Positions 6,908-15,475 of a DNA stretch of 45,012 bases are shown piece after piece. Origin of the DNA: Bacillota bacterium (lineage in GTDB: Bacteria > Bacillota > Clostridia > Oscillospirales > Ruminococcaceae); contig JAEZVA010000019.1 of the NCBI GenBank assembly GCA_023443315.1, positions 1-45,012 on the forward strand, given 5' to 3'. Every line of letters begins with the position of its first letter. Positions within the stretch are counted from its first letter, which is position 1. A program made the translations under genes and the position numbers. The notes below the pieces were generated by a model. That model had not been told where the DNA came from and searched no databases. It saw only the letters and a program-made list of their open reading frames with translations.

Positions 6908-7996
6908 CTACACCGTACGTCCCGTCAGCTCCACTGCCTGCAGCTGCGCCTTTACGCACAGCTCTGCCGCCTTAAAGGCGTGCTCTTGGGTCATGGCGTT
7001 CTCGGTGCGGTTTAGGCAGTCGAGCACCAGCGCCCCGAAGTAGGGGAAGCCGACCTGACCGTGCACGTGGAAGTGCTTTTCGCCCTTGCCGTTTGCTAAA
7101 AACAGGTGGGCGGGGCTGTCCGGCACGCCGATGTTCATATACTTGCGCTGCTCGATATAGCCCTCGGTGCCCAGAATAAAGCTGCGCCCGTCGCCCCACA
7201 TCTGTAGTCCGTCGGGGGTAAACCAGTCCACGCGGAAGTAGCCGGTGGAGCCGTTGTCGGTTACCAGCGACGCGTCGCCGAAGTCGTCAAGCTCAGGGTA
7301 GTCGGGATGGTTGTAGTTTGCTATCTGGCTGCGGACGATGCTAGCATCCTTCGCGCCGGTGTAGAACAGTATCTGCTCTATCTGGTGGCTGCCGATGTCG
7401 CACAGGATGCCGCCGTACTGCTCCTTTTTAAAGAACCAGTCGGGGCGGTTTGCGGGGTTGCCCACACGGTGGGGACCCATGCCGATCACCTGTAAGACCC
7501 GACCGATGGCGCCCTCTTCTATCAGCTGCCCCGCAAAGATTGCGGTTTCGCAGTGCAGTCGCTCGGAGTAGTACACCGCGTACTTCTTGCCCGTTTTCGC
7601 GCACATCTCCCTAGCTGCGGCAAGCTGCTCCAGTGTGGTGAGGGGTGCCTTGTCGGTAAAATAGTCCTTGCCCGCCGCCGTCACGCGTAAGCCGAGTGCA
7701 CAACGCTCGCTGGTAACGCAAGCGCCCGCCACGAGAAGCACCTCGGGGTCGAGCAGCACCTCATCCTCACTGCGCGCAATGCTAGCCTGTGGATACTGCT
7801 TTTTAAAGCCCTCCGCCTTGGCGGGGTCTGGGTCGTACACCCATTTGAGTGTACCGCCTGCCTCTACCAGCCCGTTGCACATGCCGTAGATGTGCCCGTG
7901 GTCAAGCCCAACGGCGGCAAAAACAAACTCGCCCGGCTTTACAACGGGGCTTGCCTTACCCACGGGCGCATAGTTCATACCGTCAGATGTGTTCAA
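6908..7996 (-). CDS. Gfo/Idh/MocA family NAD(P)-dependent oxidoreductase
   Basis: Family members oxidise or reduce hydroxyls of sugars, inositols and sugar acids using NAD(P) in an N-terminal Rossmann fold, with a C-terminal alpha/beta substrate domain. Here the N-terminus FVFAAVGLDHGHIYGMC replaces the usual GxGxxG with GLDHGH. The family's EKP region reads TDKAPLTT, keeping the catalytic-type Lys, and GGILCDIGSHQIEQILF supplies the usual D-x-G-x-H motif. The start is set by the ribosome site: GAGGTG lies 7 nt before a TTG codon at 7996, while the ATG at 8011 overlaps that site. The product is then about 362 aa. It follows another family member with about 40 bp between them. The substrate is unknown. 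Confidence 0.82.
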   Translation of the reverse strand: MNTSDGMNYAPVGKASPVVKPGEFVFAAVGLDHGHIYGMCNGLVEAGGTLKWVYDPDPAKAEGFKKQYPQASIARSEDEVLLDPEVLLVAGACVTSERCALGLRVTAAGKDYFTDKAPLTTLEQLAAAREMCAKTGKKYAVYYSERLHCETAIFAGQLIEEGAIGRVLQVIGMGPHRVGNPANRPDWFFKKEQYGGILCDIGSHQIEQILFYTGAKDASIVRSQIANYNHPDYPELDDFGDASLVTDNGSTGYFRVDWFTPDGLQMWGDGRSFILGTEGYIEQRKYMNIGVPDSPAHLFLANGKGEKHFHVHGQVGFPYFGALVLDCLNRTENAMTQEHAFKAAELCVKAQLQAVELTGRTV

Positions 7997-8038
7997 TGTG
8001 TTACACCTCATTATATCGTAGTTGAGTTAAATTTTAGG

Positions 8039-9208
8039 TTACAGCTTCATCTTGTAGTCGCTGCCCACGGTGATGTCGCCACCTAGGTCTTCAAGGGATG
8101 TGCTCTTCTCAAAAAAGCGCGGTGTGCTTTTTAGAATGCCCTCCACCGTATAGAACGGGTCATCCTTTTTCAGCGGTAGCTCCACGGTGCAGCCAAGGCT
8201 GCCCGATTTGAAGATGGACGTAATCATCTCGATGGTCTTGCGTCCGTCTTCGCCGCCGATTGCGGGGCTCGCGCCTGTTTCGATTGCCGTGAGCACGTTT
8301 TCAATCTGTCCCGTATGCCCGGTGTAGGGCAGCACGGGCAGCTTACTTACATACTCGGTTAGCTCCCGCTCCAGCTTCTCGTTGGGCACGGGGAAGCCGT
8401 TTGGCTGTGACGTACAAGCCGCCACCTTCCACGGTGCGGAAACCCTTGCCTTTTCGCCCTGAAAAATCACCTGCTGCTCCTCGCCGTGGTGAATAACCGA
8501 GCTAGTTATCTGCGCAAGCACGCCTTTTGGGTACTGCAAAACGGCAATCGAGATGTCCTCCACCTCGGAGTTATCGTGTGCGGCGTTTGAAAGGATGGCG
8601 GTTACCTTATCGGGCAGGTTCATCATCCACATCAGCATATCGATGTGATGCACCGCGTGGTTTAGGGTGCAGCCGCCGCCTTCCTTGTCCCAGCGTCCGC
8701 GCCACCATAGGTCGTAGTAGCTGTGACCGCGCCACCAGTGGGAATCCACCTGCGCATGCAGTACGTTGCCGATAAGCCCATCGTTTAAGATGTGCTTTAA
8801 TGCCTGTATCGGCTCACGAAAGCGGTTCTGCGCGATGACAGACAGCATCTTGCCGCTTGCCTTTTCGGCCGCGAGCATCGCGTCGCATTCCTCTAAGCTT
8901 GCCGCCATCGGCTTTTCTACCACCACGTTACAGCCTGCGTTTAAGCTGTCGATGGATATCTGCCCATGGCAGTACGGCGGGGTGCAGATGCTTACAAGAT
9001 CAATCTCGTCCGCCATCGCTGCCAGCATATCGGTATGGGATGAGAACGTCCGTGCATCAGTTAGGTTTAAGCGCTCTTTTGCGTCGGTGGCGCGCTCGGG
9101 CAGAATGTCTGCCAGCGCCACAATCTTGCACCGCTCGGGGAATGTCAAAAATCCCTCTAAATGAAGCCTTGAGATATTACCTACTCCGACGATTGCTACT
9201 CTTTTCAT
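8039..9208 (-). CDS. Gfo/Idh/MocA family NAD(P)-dependent oxidoreductase
   Basis: At 389 aa, it begins MKRVAIVGVGNISRLHLEGF with a proper GxGxxS Rossmann loop and has the family motif VVVEKPMAAS with the catalytic-type Lys. It also carries a GGGCTLNHAVHHIDMLMWM segment in which the H-x3-D type residues expected at the active site are visible. The start was chosen because GAGGTGATAAAT precedes this ATG; the open frame runs 36 codons further upstream without a ribosome site. It lies in the same direction as, and just upstream of, the second dehydrogenase. It follows the aldouronate-type importer operon but is separated from it by a terminator. An inositol- or sugar-acid-type substrate is likely but unproven. 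Confidence 0.85.
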   Translation of the reverse strand: MKRVAIVGVGNISRLHLEGFLTFPERCKIVALADILPERATDAKERLNLTDARTFSSHTDMLAAMADEIDLVSICTPPYCHGQISIDSLNAGCNVVVEKPMAASLEECDAMLAAEKASGKMLSVIAQNRFREPIQALKHILNDGLIGNVLHAQVDSHWWRGHSYYDLWWRGRWDKEGGGCTLNHAVHHIDMLMWMMNLPDKVTAILSNAAHDNSEVEDISIAVLQYPKGVLAQITSSVIHHGEEQQVIFQGEKARVSAPWKVAACTSQPNGFPVPNEKLERELTEYVSKLPVLPYTGHTGQIENVLTAIETGASPAIGGEDGRKTIEMITSIFKSGSLGCTVELPLKKDDPFYTVEGILKSTPRFFEKSTSLEDLGGDITVGSDYKMKL

Positions 9209-9509
9209 ATTTATCACCTCAAAAATTTTGGGTATGAATCTATCTTTTCCAACGCTGCACGCAGCGGTCTGTGCAAATTCGGTTTCGGCACCTATTTGCC
9301 GACGATAAGATGCCACTGTGCGTTTTTAGCCAGTGCTTTGTTTGCCATGCCGTTGTGTGTTGTGCGAGTGTGCATACAATCCCAGCTAAAAGGGATGTTT
9401 GCATCACACAGTTTTTCTCGGGCGCGTTTTTAAAAATGGAGGAGGCTTGCAACCTGTTGACTGCAAACCTCCTCCAAAACGATTCGTTAGTTGCTATGGG
9501 TAGGGTTGA
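9209..9509. other. Intergenic region between the dehydrogenase pair and the binding-protein gene
   Basis: It contains the terminator of the importer operon (9437-9476) and a near-perfect palindrome CGCTGCACGCAGCG at about 9251-9264 about 45 bp upstream of the dehydrogenase start. That position suits an operator, perhaps for a LacI-type regulator, but no regulator gene is next to it. No clear sigma-A promoter or gene is seen. Confidence 0.5.
9437..9476 (-). terminator. Rho-independent terminator of the aguA-importer operon
   Basis: TGGAGGAGG (9437-9445) plus TTGCA pairs with TGCAA plus CCTCCTCCA (9468-9476), with single mismatches inside the stem. On the minus strand the stem is followed by TTTTTAAA. 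It lies 33 bp beyond the binding-protein stop codon. Confidence 0.85.
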
Positions 9510-11123
9510 TTATTTTACTTTGGAAGCACGCTCGTCTACTACTGCCTGAGCGCCGGAAGCAAGCCAATCGGCAATGCCTGCATCCCACTTCGCGTCGAAC
9601 TGGTCAGGCTTTGCGGTTACTGCTTCTGCAAGCAGGGTCCAGCCCTTGTCAACCAGTGTCTGGCTAACGGGAGCAGCCGCGGTCAGGGTAAGACCGGGAA
9701 CGACGAGCAGGGGCTTCGCGTCTCTCATGGAATCCTCATAAGCCTTGAGAACAAGAGCGGGGTCTACGCCATAAGAAAGCGCTGTAGCCTTAACGTTGTT
9801 GGCATCGTCGCCGGTGTCAACGCCGTTTATCATGATGGTGTAGTCTAAGTTATTACCGGAGTTCATGATTTTTGCGCCTTCGGCAGGCTTAACTACCGGT
9901 ATACCGTCTACGAGATCGTGGGTAACGCCTTCTTCGCCAATCTGCAGGAAGTAACGGTTCTCAAACTTCGAGAGCCAGTTTACATAACGCAGAGCGGGTT
10001 CGATATTCTTGCTGGTAGAGGGGATGAAGAAGTTCAGACCTGCGGGCTCGTATGCGCCCTTCGTGTACTTACCAGCAGCATCCTCGAAGCAGTCAACACT
10101 TACAAAGGTAGCGCCAGGTACGTTTGCCTGAAGATCATTCTGCAGACCGGGGTTCGGACGATAGGGCTGATCCCAGTTGTGGATAAACGCACCAACCACG
10201 CCACTCTTAATCAGGTTGTCGCTGTTTACATCGTCGGTATGCAGTGCAAACTCGGTGTCGGTCAAGCCTTCGTTGTACAGCTTGTTGAGGTAGCGAACGC
10301 CCTCTTTGTAGCCGGGCACAAGGAAGTCACGCTCAACAACGTTGTTGATCCAGCGATCCTTCTCGCTTACATTCGGGTCAATGAACGACTCAATCAGGGT
10401 GCGTGCACGCCAACGAACGTCTCTAGAGCCGATGATAAATGGAATTACATTTGCGCTGCCTACGCCGCCGGGATCCTTTGCCTTGAATTCCTTAAGCATG
10501 TTGTAGAATTCCTCGCGGGTTGTGGGTGCTGCCATGTTCAGTTTGTCCAGCCAATCCTGACGAACAAAGGTGCTAACCGCAGCGGTGTTAACGCGGCGAG
10601 CGGGGATGGAGAAGATCTGTCCAGTCTCTGTGGTCTGACGGGCAATCAGTCTTTGACCGGGAACAGCCGCGTCTTCACCCAGGAACTCATCGAGTACAGG
10701 CAGATATTCGTCAATGTAAGGAGCAAGGTCAACCAGTCCGCCCATCTCACGGTAGGTGGTGATTAGGTCGCCGCTGTAGGTTACGCAGATGTCGGGAGCT
10801 GTTCCCGAAGCCATCAGGTTAGTAAGCTGTTCCGTCTCTTCCCAACGGGAAACGGGAACAAAGGTTACGCCGATGTTTTCTTCCTCAAGGATCTTCTGCT
10901 TGATCCAATCGGTGTAGAAGTTGTTTGTGGGGTCGCTTCTTCCGCCGTCTGTACCGCGGTCAAAGATCTCCACCGTAATCTCGGTGTACTCGGGCTTAGC
11001 GTCGGAAGGTGCGTCAGAGGCAGGCGCCGAAGAAGGCGCAGGCTGGGGCGCAGCAGGTGTACAAGCGGCCAATAAACCAATGACCATCATGCATGCCAAA
11101 AACAAGGAAATACCTTTTTTCAT
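9510..11123 (-). CDS. LplA-type extracellular sugar-binding lipoprotein
   Basis: This is a 537-aa ABC importer binding protein. The N-terminus MKKGISLFLACMMVIGLLAAC is a lipoprotein signal peptide with lipobox LAAC and acylated C21. A Pro/Ser/Ala linker follows, and then the family 1 solute-binding domain, with EITVEIFDRG near the start and TNLMASGTAPDICVTYSGD further on. The 500+ length and the neighbours fit the LplA/YtcQ group that serves oligosaccharides or uronate-bearing oligosaccharides. It is the last gene of the operon, 66 bp after the second permease gene, with a GGAGGATTATT ribosome site. Beside GH67 alpha-glucuronidase its ligand is most likely an aldouronate (inference). No ATPase gene is present, and such systems commonly share an MsmX-type ATPase encoded elsewhere. 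Confidence 0.88.
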   Translation of the reverse strand: MKKGISLFLACMMVIGLLAACTPAAPQPAPSSAPASDAPSDAKPEYTEITVEIFDRGTDGGRSDPTNNFYTDWIKQKILEEENIGVTFVPVSRWEETEQLTNLMASGTAPDICVTYSGDLITTYREMGGLVDLAPYIDEYLPVLDEFLGEDAAVPGQRLIARQTTETGQIFSIPARRVNTAAVSTFVRQDWLDKLNMAAPTTREEFYNMLKEFKAKDPGGVGSANVIPFIIGSRDVRWRARTLIESFIDPNVSEKDRWINNVVERDFLVPGYKEGVRYLNKLYNEGLTDTEFALHTDDVNSDNLIKSGVVGAFIHNWDQPYRPNPGLQNDLQANVPGATFVSVDCFEDAAGKYTKGAYEPAGLNFFIPSTSKNIEPALRYVNWLSKFENRYFLQIGEEGVTHDLVDGIPVVKPAEGAKIMNSGNNLDYTIMINGVDTGDDANNVKATALSYGVDPALVLKAYEDSMRDAKPLLVVPGLTLTAAAPVSQTLVDKGWTLLAEAVTAKPDQFDAKWDAGIADWLASGAQAVVDERASKVK

Positions 11124-11189
11124 AATAATCCTCCATTCTATTCATAAGAGCATACGACCATGTATGCAAGAGTAACAATAATAAACCCG

Positions 11190-12110
11190 TTATCCCTTTA
11201 CCGCGCCCACCGTAACACCAGAGATAAAGTACCTCTGTGCAAATGGATAAATCATTACGATGGGTATTGTGGCAAACATAACGCTCGCCGCCTTTAAGCC
11301 TTCACTCGCAGTCGGCGCACCCCCCGCGACACCCTCTACCTGCGAGACCTCGATGGCCGACAGGTTGTTGATAATCTGGTACAGCTTGAGCTGAATAGGG
11401 GCAAACTTAGGCTCGGTCATATACAAAAGTGCATCGGAAAATCCGTTCCATCGTCCCACTGCGTAGAATAGCGCAAGGGTTGCTAGCACCGATGTGGAAA
11501 GAGGAAGGTATACACGCGTTAATACAGTAAAAGGGTTTGCTCCATCAAGCTCCGCCGATTCGCGAAGGCTTGCGGGAATGCCAAAGAAAAAGCTACGCAG
11601 GATAATTACGTTAAACACCGAGATGCAGTTTGGAAGGATGAGCACCAGGGGATTGTTGATGAGATTAAGATCCTTCATCAAAATGTAGTTTGGAATGGTG
11701 CCCGCGCTGAAATACATGGTTAATATAATAATTGTGCTGATGACCTTTCTGCCTTTGAGCCAGTCGTAGGTTAAGGGGTAGGCACAAAGGATAGTCATAA
11801 CCATCGAAACCGTTGTAGCAATAAGGGTGAGAATCGCTGTCCAGATCATCGAACGGGAAAACGCTGCGTCCTTGAATACATAGATGTAGGAGTCCAGTGA
11901 AAAGTCCACCGGCCAGAAAGAGACCTGACGGTTAATAATTGCATTGGTCGAACTCAGCGAACGTGCGATGATATTGATAAACGGCAAAAGACATGCCAAG
12001 ATGATAAAAAAACAAACGATAGCAATAATCCAATCCACGATTTTCGTCGCTTTGGTTTTTACAACGCGGCTTGTGGATTCAATATCCTTAACCTTTTTCG
12101 TGTTGCCCAT
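11190..12110 (-). CDS. ABC sugar transporter permease, LplC/YtcP type
   Basis: At 306 aa, it has six likely membrane helices, starting with IVDWIIAIVCFFIILACLLP. The cytoplasmic EAA loop reads RESAELDGANPFTVLTRVYLPLS. The C-terminus YFISGVTVGAVKG is typical of MalG/YtcP-type permeases. The start was moved to the ATG preceded by AGGAGGAATACG; seven further in-frame codons upstream lack a ribosome site. It partners with the LplB-type permease encoded just upstream to form the membrane channel for the sugar bound by the lipoprotein. Confidence 0.9.
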   Translation of the reverse strand: MGNTKKVKDIESTSRVVKTKATKIVDWIIAIVCFFIILACLLPFINIIARSLSSTNAIINRQVSFWPVDFSLDSYIYVFKDAAFSRSMIWTAILTLIATTVSMVMTILCAYPLTYDWLKGRKVISTIIILTMYFSAGTIPNYILMKDLNLINNPLVLILPNCISVFNVIILRSFFFGIPASLRESAELDGANPFTVLTRVYLPLSTSVLATLALFYAVGRWNGFSDALLYMTEPKFAPIQLKLYQIINNLSAIEVSQVEGVAGGAPTASEGLKAASVMFATIPIVMIYPFAQRYFISGVTVGAVKG

Positions 12111-12212
12111 CGTATTCCTCCTCGTTAACATAGTATCGAAATCACTGCGTCGGGGGATGCTACGGATTCTGTTAGCAGTACCAAATCAGCATCCGACTTT
12201 GGTAAAATACTG

Positions 12213-13163
12213 TTACCAGATGCCCCGTTCTCCGAACCGTTTTGCCAAGAAATTCGCGATCGATAAGAAAATGACACAAACGACCGACTGGAACAACCCG
12301 ATTGCCGCAGTATAGGAGAATTGGAAGGAGCGGATACCAACACGGTAAACCAGTGTACTAAGTACATCAGCCACCGATCGCACCAGATCGTTACCCATTG
12401 CATAAGGACGATCCAGTTCAATTCCCAAGATGCGTCCGAGGTTCATAATCAAAAGTACCACAATGGTGGAGCGAATACCTGGTAGTGTGACGTTCCATAT
12501 CTTACGCAAACGTCCTGCGCCATCCACCTCCGCCGCCTCGTACAGCTCGGCGTTAATACCTGTAATGGCGGCAAGGAAGATAATGGTGTTCCATCCGATA
12601 TCCTTCCACAGCCCGGCAAACACATAGGTACCAACCCACAGCACATTGTCTGTCAAAAAGTCCACTGGACCGATACCTAAGTTGGAAAGCGCCATGTTCA
12701 CTACACCGGTCTGCGGAGCAAGCAGCTGTTTGGCCATACCGCTGATGATAATCCAAGACAAAAAGTGCGGCAGATACGCAATGGTCTGGGTAATGCGTTT
12801 ATACCGTTTAAACGCAAGCTCGTTGAGCAACAGCGCAAGCATAATTGCAGAAGGAAAGCTGACAATTAGGTCCAGCGTATTAAGCAAAAACGTATTGCGA
12901 AGCGCGTTGTAAAAGTCACGGGATTGAAGGGTTTGTTCAAACCATTTTAGTCCTACCCAAGGCGAATCCCAAACACCTTTAAACAGGTTAAAGTCCTGAA
13001 ACGCCATAACAATATTGGTCATGGGCACATAGCGAAAGAGGATAAAGAACGCCATGGGAAGAAGGAGCATCAGGTATAGCATCCAAGATTGTTTGAAATA
13101 GTTCATTCTTCGCGCTCTTTTTTTATTGATTGCCTCAGTGCTTATTTGCGCTTTTGCTTGCAT
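12213..13163 (-). CDS. ABC sugar transporter permease, LplB type
   Basis: This is a 316-aa inner-membrane permease. After a basic N-terminus (KKRARRMNYFKQSW) comes the first helix (MLYLMLLLPMAFFILF), then the PM-TNIVMAFQDFNLFKG segment typical of LplB-like proteins. The EAA loop is YEAAEVDGAGRLRKIWNVTLPG. It starts 11 bp after the aguA stop codon with a GGGGGT ribosome site, so it is co-transcribed with aguA. It forms a heterodimer with the LplC-type permease. Confidence 0.9.
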   Translation of the reverse strand: MQAKAQISTEAINKKRARRMNYFKQSWMLYLMLLLPMAFFILFRYVPMTNIVMAFQDFNLFKGVWDSPWVGLKWFEQTLQSRDFYNALRNTFLLNTLDLIVSFPSAIMLALLLNELAFKRYKRITQTIAYLPHFLSWIIISGMAKQLLAPQTGVVNMALSNLGIGPVDFLTDNVLWVGTYVFAGLWKDIGWNTIIFLAAITGINAELYEAAEVDGAGRLRKIWNVTLPGIRSTIVVLLIMNLGRILGIELDRPYAMGNDLVRSVADVLSTLVYRVGIRSFQFSYTAAIGLFQSVVCVIFLSIANFLAKRFGERGIW

Positions 13164-13174
13164 ATCGTTACCCC

Positions 13175-15127
13175 CTATGGATATATTTTTCTGCCTCTTT
13201 CATCGGGTATTCCGGCTTTGCGGAAAAAGTACGTATTGACGACATCCCGCCATTCTTTGGCGTTTTCGAGCTGTCTGATAAAACGTGACCTTACCGATAG
13301 ATAGGTTTCCTGCGGCAGTTTTTCCTGCAGCGAGTCCCATGTTGTCAAAAACTCCTCAACATCCTGCACGCCCTCGAAATGAGAATCGTAGATATCCTGA
13401 AGCAGCGTCTTTCCGTTGTTTAGCACAAAGTCGTATCGAAGTCGGTGGAAAAACAAGAGCAGTTCTTGCGGGCAGGAGCTGACGTCATCAAACAAAGCGG
13501 TCAGGTATGGGTCGTACTGCTGAGTAAACCCTGTGCCCTTTGTGGTGCGGTCAACGCCAACAGCCTCGTGGGTTGCACGCAGGTAGGTTCCCCATTTCAT
13601 ATACTCGTAGCCTTCGGGGTTTGGTCCGTAGTGGTGATGGATATTCACCATCCAGCCGAGCCCTCGGGGCGATGTGTACTTTTCATAAGCGCTGCGAGAT
13701 TTCATCATGATATCGGTAATACTAGCCACAACCTCAGGCTGTGTGCCAAATGTAAGCCGAACCCATTCATCTATAATCTCCTGCGCAGTAAGGGTAGGAT
13801 TCCATGCCATGCGCCCAAACGCGTATAGGTTTGCCTGTGCAAGCGTGTGCCCCGTCCAGTTTTGATCGTCGCCGACATTCGAGACCGCTGAAACGGTATC
13901 AATCTTGCTGCCGACAAGGTCACGGAGCGCCCTCGTTGCGTTCACTGGAAAGGAGAATACCTCCTGCCAATGAACGGCCAAGTTGTATAGATCAATCTGC
14001 TGACCGGTGTATTCCTGGGAAATCTGCAGCTCAAGAGCCATACGCGTGTGCTCTAACGCACCAAACAGCGGAGAGTTCGGCTCGCGTACCTGAAAATCAC
14101 TCGGTCCGTTCTTTATCTGAAGAATCACATTTTCGTCAAACACGCCGTCAAGCGGCTTAAACAGCTCATATGCAGCCTTGGGGCGGTCGGTTTCATAGTC
14201 ACGCCAGTCCTGTTGGCAGTTATAGATAAAGCACCGCCAATAAACAACCCCACCATGCGGAGCAAGGGCACGGGCAAACAGGTTGGCACCGTCTGACTGC
14301 AAGCGTCCGTGAGAGGCGGGACCGCTCTGAAACTCGGAGTCCGCCTTGACAAGATAGCCCGACAGATCGGGGACATAACGGTAAACCTCGTTTGTCTTTT
14401 CGATCCACCAGTCGGCGACCTCCTGATTGAGCGGGTCTGAGGTGGGCAATCCGCCAACAAGCACGGGGCTGTTAAATGAGATGGAAAGCACAAGACGAAT
14501 GCCGTAATCGCGAAAGATATCCGCAAGTGCCGCCAGTTTTGGGAGCTGGCTCGTATCAAGCAGAAGGGCGCTGTCAGCGGAAACATTTACGTTGTTGATT
14601 GATATTGTATTAATCCCGATTGAGGCGAGCAGTCTTGCATAATCCTGCATGCGTTCGGGGCAGTAATTAAGCCTACCGTTTTTAAAAAAGAAGGAGTTTC
14701 CCGCATATCCGCGTTCGATGCTCCCGTCCGCGTTGTCCCAATGGTTTATCACCCTGCGCGATACCGCGGGGGAGGACTGCTCTGAAATTTGGTCAAGGCG
14801 TCTTCCCTGTGCAATTAATCGTAAAAGTGCAAACACGCCATAAAGCACACCGTTGTGATCCGCGCCCTCAACCAAAATCTGTGACAGATCGCTGTTTATG
14901 CGATACCCTTCACTAGGCAGTTCTCGGTTTATGGCAAGAGAAACGGTATTCGCTGCGTTATCCTGCCAAACATCCTCTCCGAACAACCGCTGCATCCCTG
15001 CAATACACTCCTGCTTTGCGGTGTCGGCTACTTCTGGAAAAGCAATAAGGCGAAGCGGATGACCCAATCTGCTGGGTTGCGGCTGAAGCCAAGCGTTGTA
15101 TTCGCTGTACTGCAATTGTTTTACCAT
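13175..15127 (-). CDS. aguA: Alpha-glucuronidase, GH67
   Basis: The enzyme removes D-glucuronate or 4-O-methyl-glucuronate from the non-reducing end of aldouronates made from glucuronoxylan. At about 650 aa it has the usual GH67 size. Family landmarks are SRRVINHWDNADGSIERGYAG, VKADSEFQSGPA (candidate acid Glu), and IKNGPSDFQVREPNSPLFG, which holds the Asp and Glu conserved in the GH67 active site. There is no signal peptide, so it acts in the cytoplasm on imported oligosaccharides. The start at 15127 follows an AGGT ribosome-site core; an ATG five codons upstream is also open. It is the first gene of the aguA-permease-permease-binding protein operon, an arrangement like the aldouronate-utilisation clusters known from Paenibacillus. 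Confidence 0.95.
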   Translation of the reverse strand: MVKQLQYSEYNAWLQPQPSRLGHPLRLIAFPEVADTAKQECIAGMQRLFGEDVWQDNAANTVSLAINRELPSEGYRINSDLSQILVEGADHNGVLYGVFALLRLIAQGRRLDQISEQSSPAVSRRVINHWDNADGSIERGYAGNSFFFKNGRLNYCPERMQDYARLLASIGINTISINNVNVSADSALLLDTSQLPKLAALADIFRDYGIRLVLSISFNSPVLVGGLPTSDPLNQEVADWWIEKTNEVYRYVPDLSGYLVKADSEFQSGPASHGRLQSDGANLFARALAPHGGVVYWRCFIYNCQQDWRDYETDRPKAAYELFKPLDGVFDENVILQIKNGPSDFQVREPNSPLFGALEHTRMALELQISQEYTGQQIDLYNLAVHWQEVFSFPVNATRALRDLVGSKIDTVSAVSNVGDDQNWTGHTLAQANLYAFGRMAWNPTLTAQEIIDEWVRLTFGTQPEVVASITDIMMKSRSAYEKYTSPRGLGWMVNIHHHYGPNPEGYEYMKWGTYLRATHEAVGVDRTTKGTGFTQQYDPYLTALFDDVSSCPQELLLFFHRLRYDFVLNNGKTLLQDIYDSHFEGVQDVEEFLTTWDSLQEKLPQETYLSVRSRFIRQLENAKEWRDVVNTYFFRKAGIPDERGRKIYP

Positions 15128-15475
15128 CTTCAAGACCTGCATTTTTCGTAAGGTTTAGTGTTATTATGTAATATGCACAAAACAAGGTCAATATATTCTG
15201 TGATTTGAGTCGATTATACCATGGCTTTTTAATAATAGACATAAAAAAAGCATGGATTATTTGTAATTATTATGGTTGCCATCGTTTACTTACAGAGCAA
15301 AATAGTCCAAAACGCATCGATAATGCAACATAAAATCGTTGTGATTAGCCCTTGTTGTTGGTTAAACACGACATTATTTCATCAAAATATTCTGCATTTA
15401 TATCCTTTGTATGCAGTACTTGCACAGTTCGGTTTTTTTATGTATTATTAAGATGCTTACAATTTTACGTATTTA
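15128..15475. other. Intergenic region between aguA and the serine hydrolase gene
   Basis: The aguA promoter lies at its left side. The remainder is AT-rich with no convincing hairpin, gene or repeat; no clear terminator is seen for the serine hydrolase gene that ends at 15476. Confidence 0.5.
15163..15191 (-). promoter_or_regulatory. Sigma-A-like promoter of the aguA operon
   Basis: On the minus strand, TTGACC (15191-15186), a 17-bp spacer and CATAAT (15168-15163) lie about 35-60 bp upstream of the aguA start. A second -10-like GGTATAAT is visible further upstream near 15215-15223. Confidence 0.6.

Noticed and set aside
8039..9316. Longer form of the dehydrogenase starting at 9316
   Set aside because: The extra 36 codons lack a ribosome site and family similarity; GAGGTGATAAAT directly precedes the ATG at 9208.
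9918..10766. A 282-codon open frame antisense to the sugar-binding lipoprotein gene
   Set aside because: The opposite frame encodes a clear lipoprotein; the antisense product has no recognisable features.
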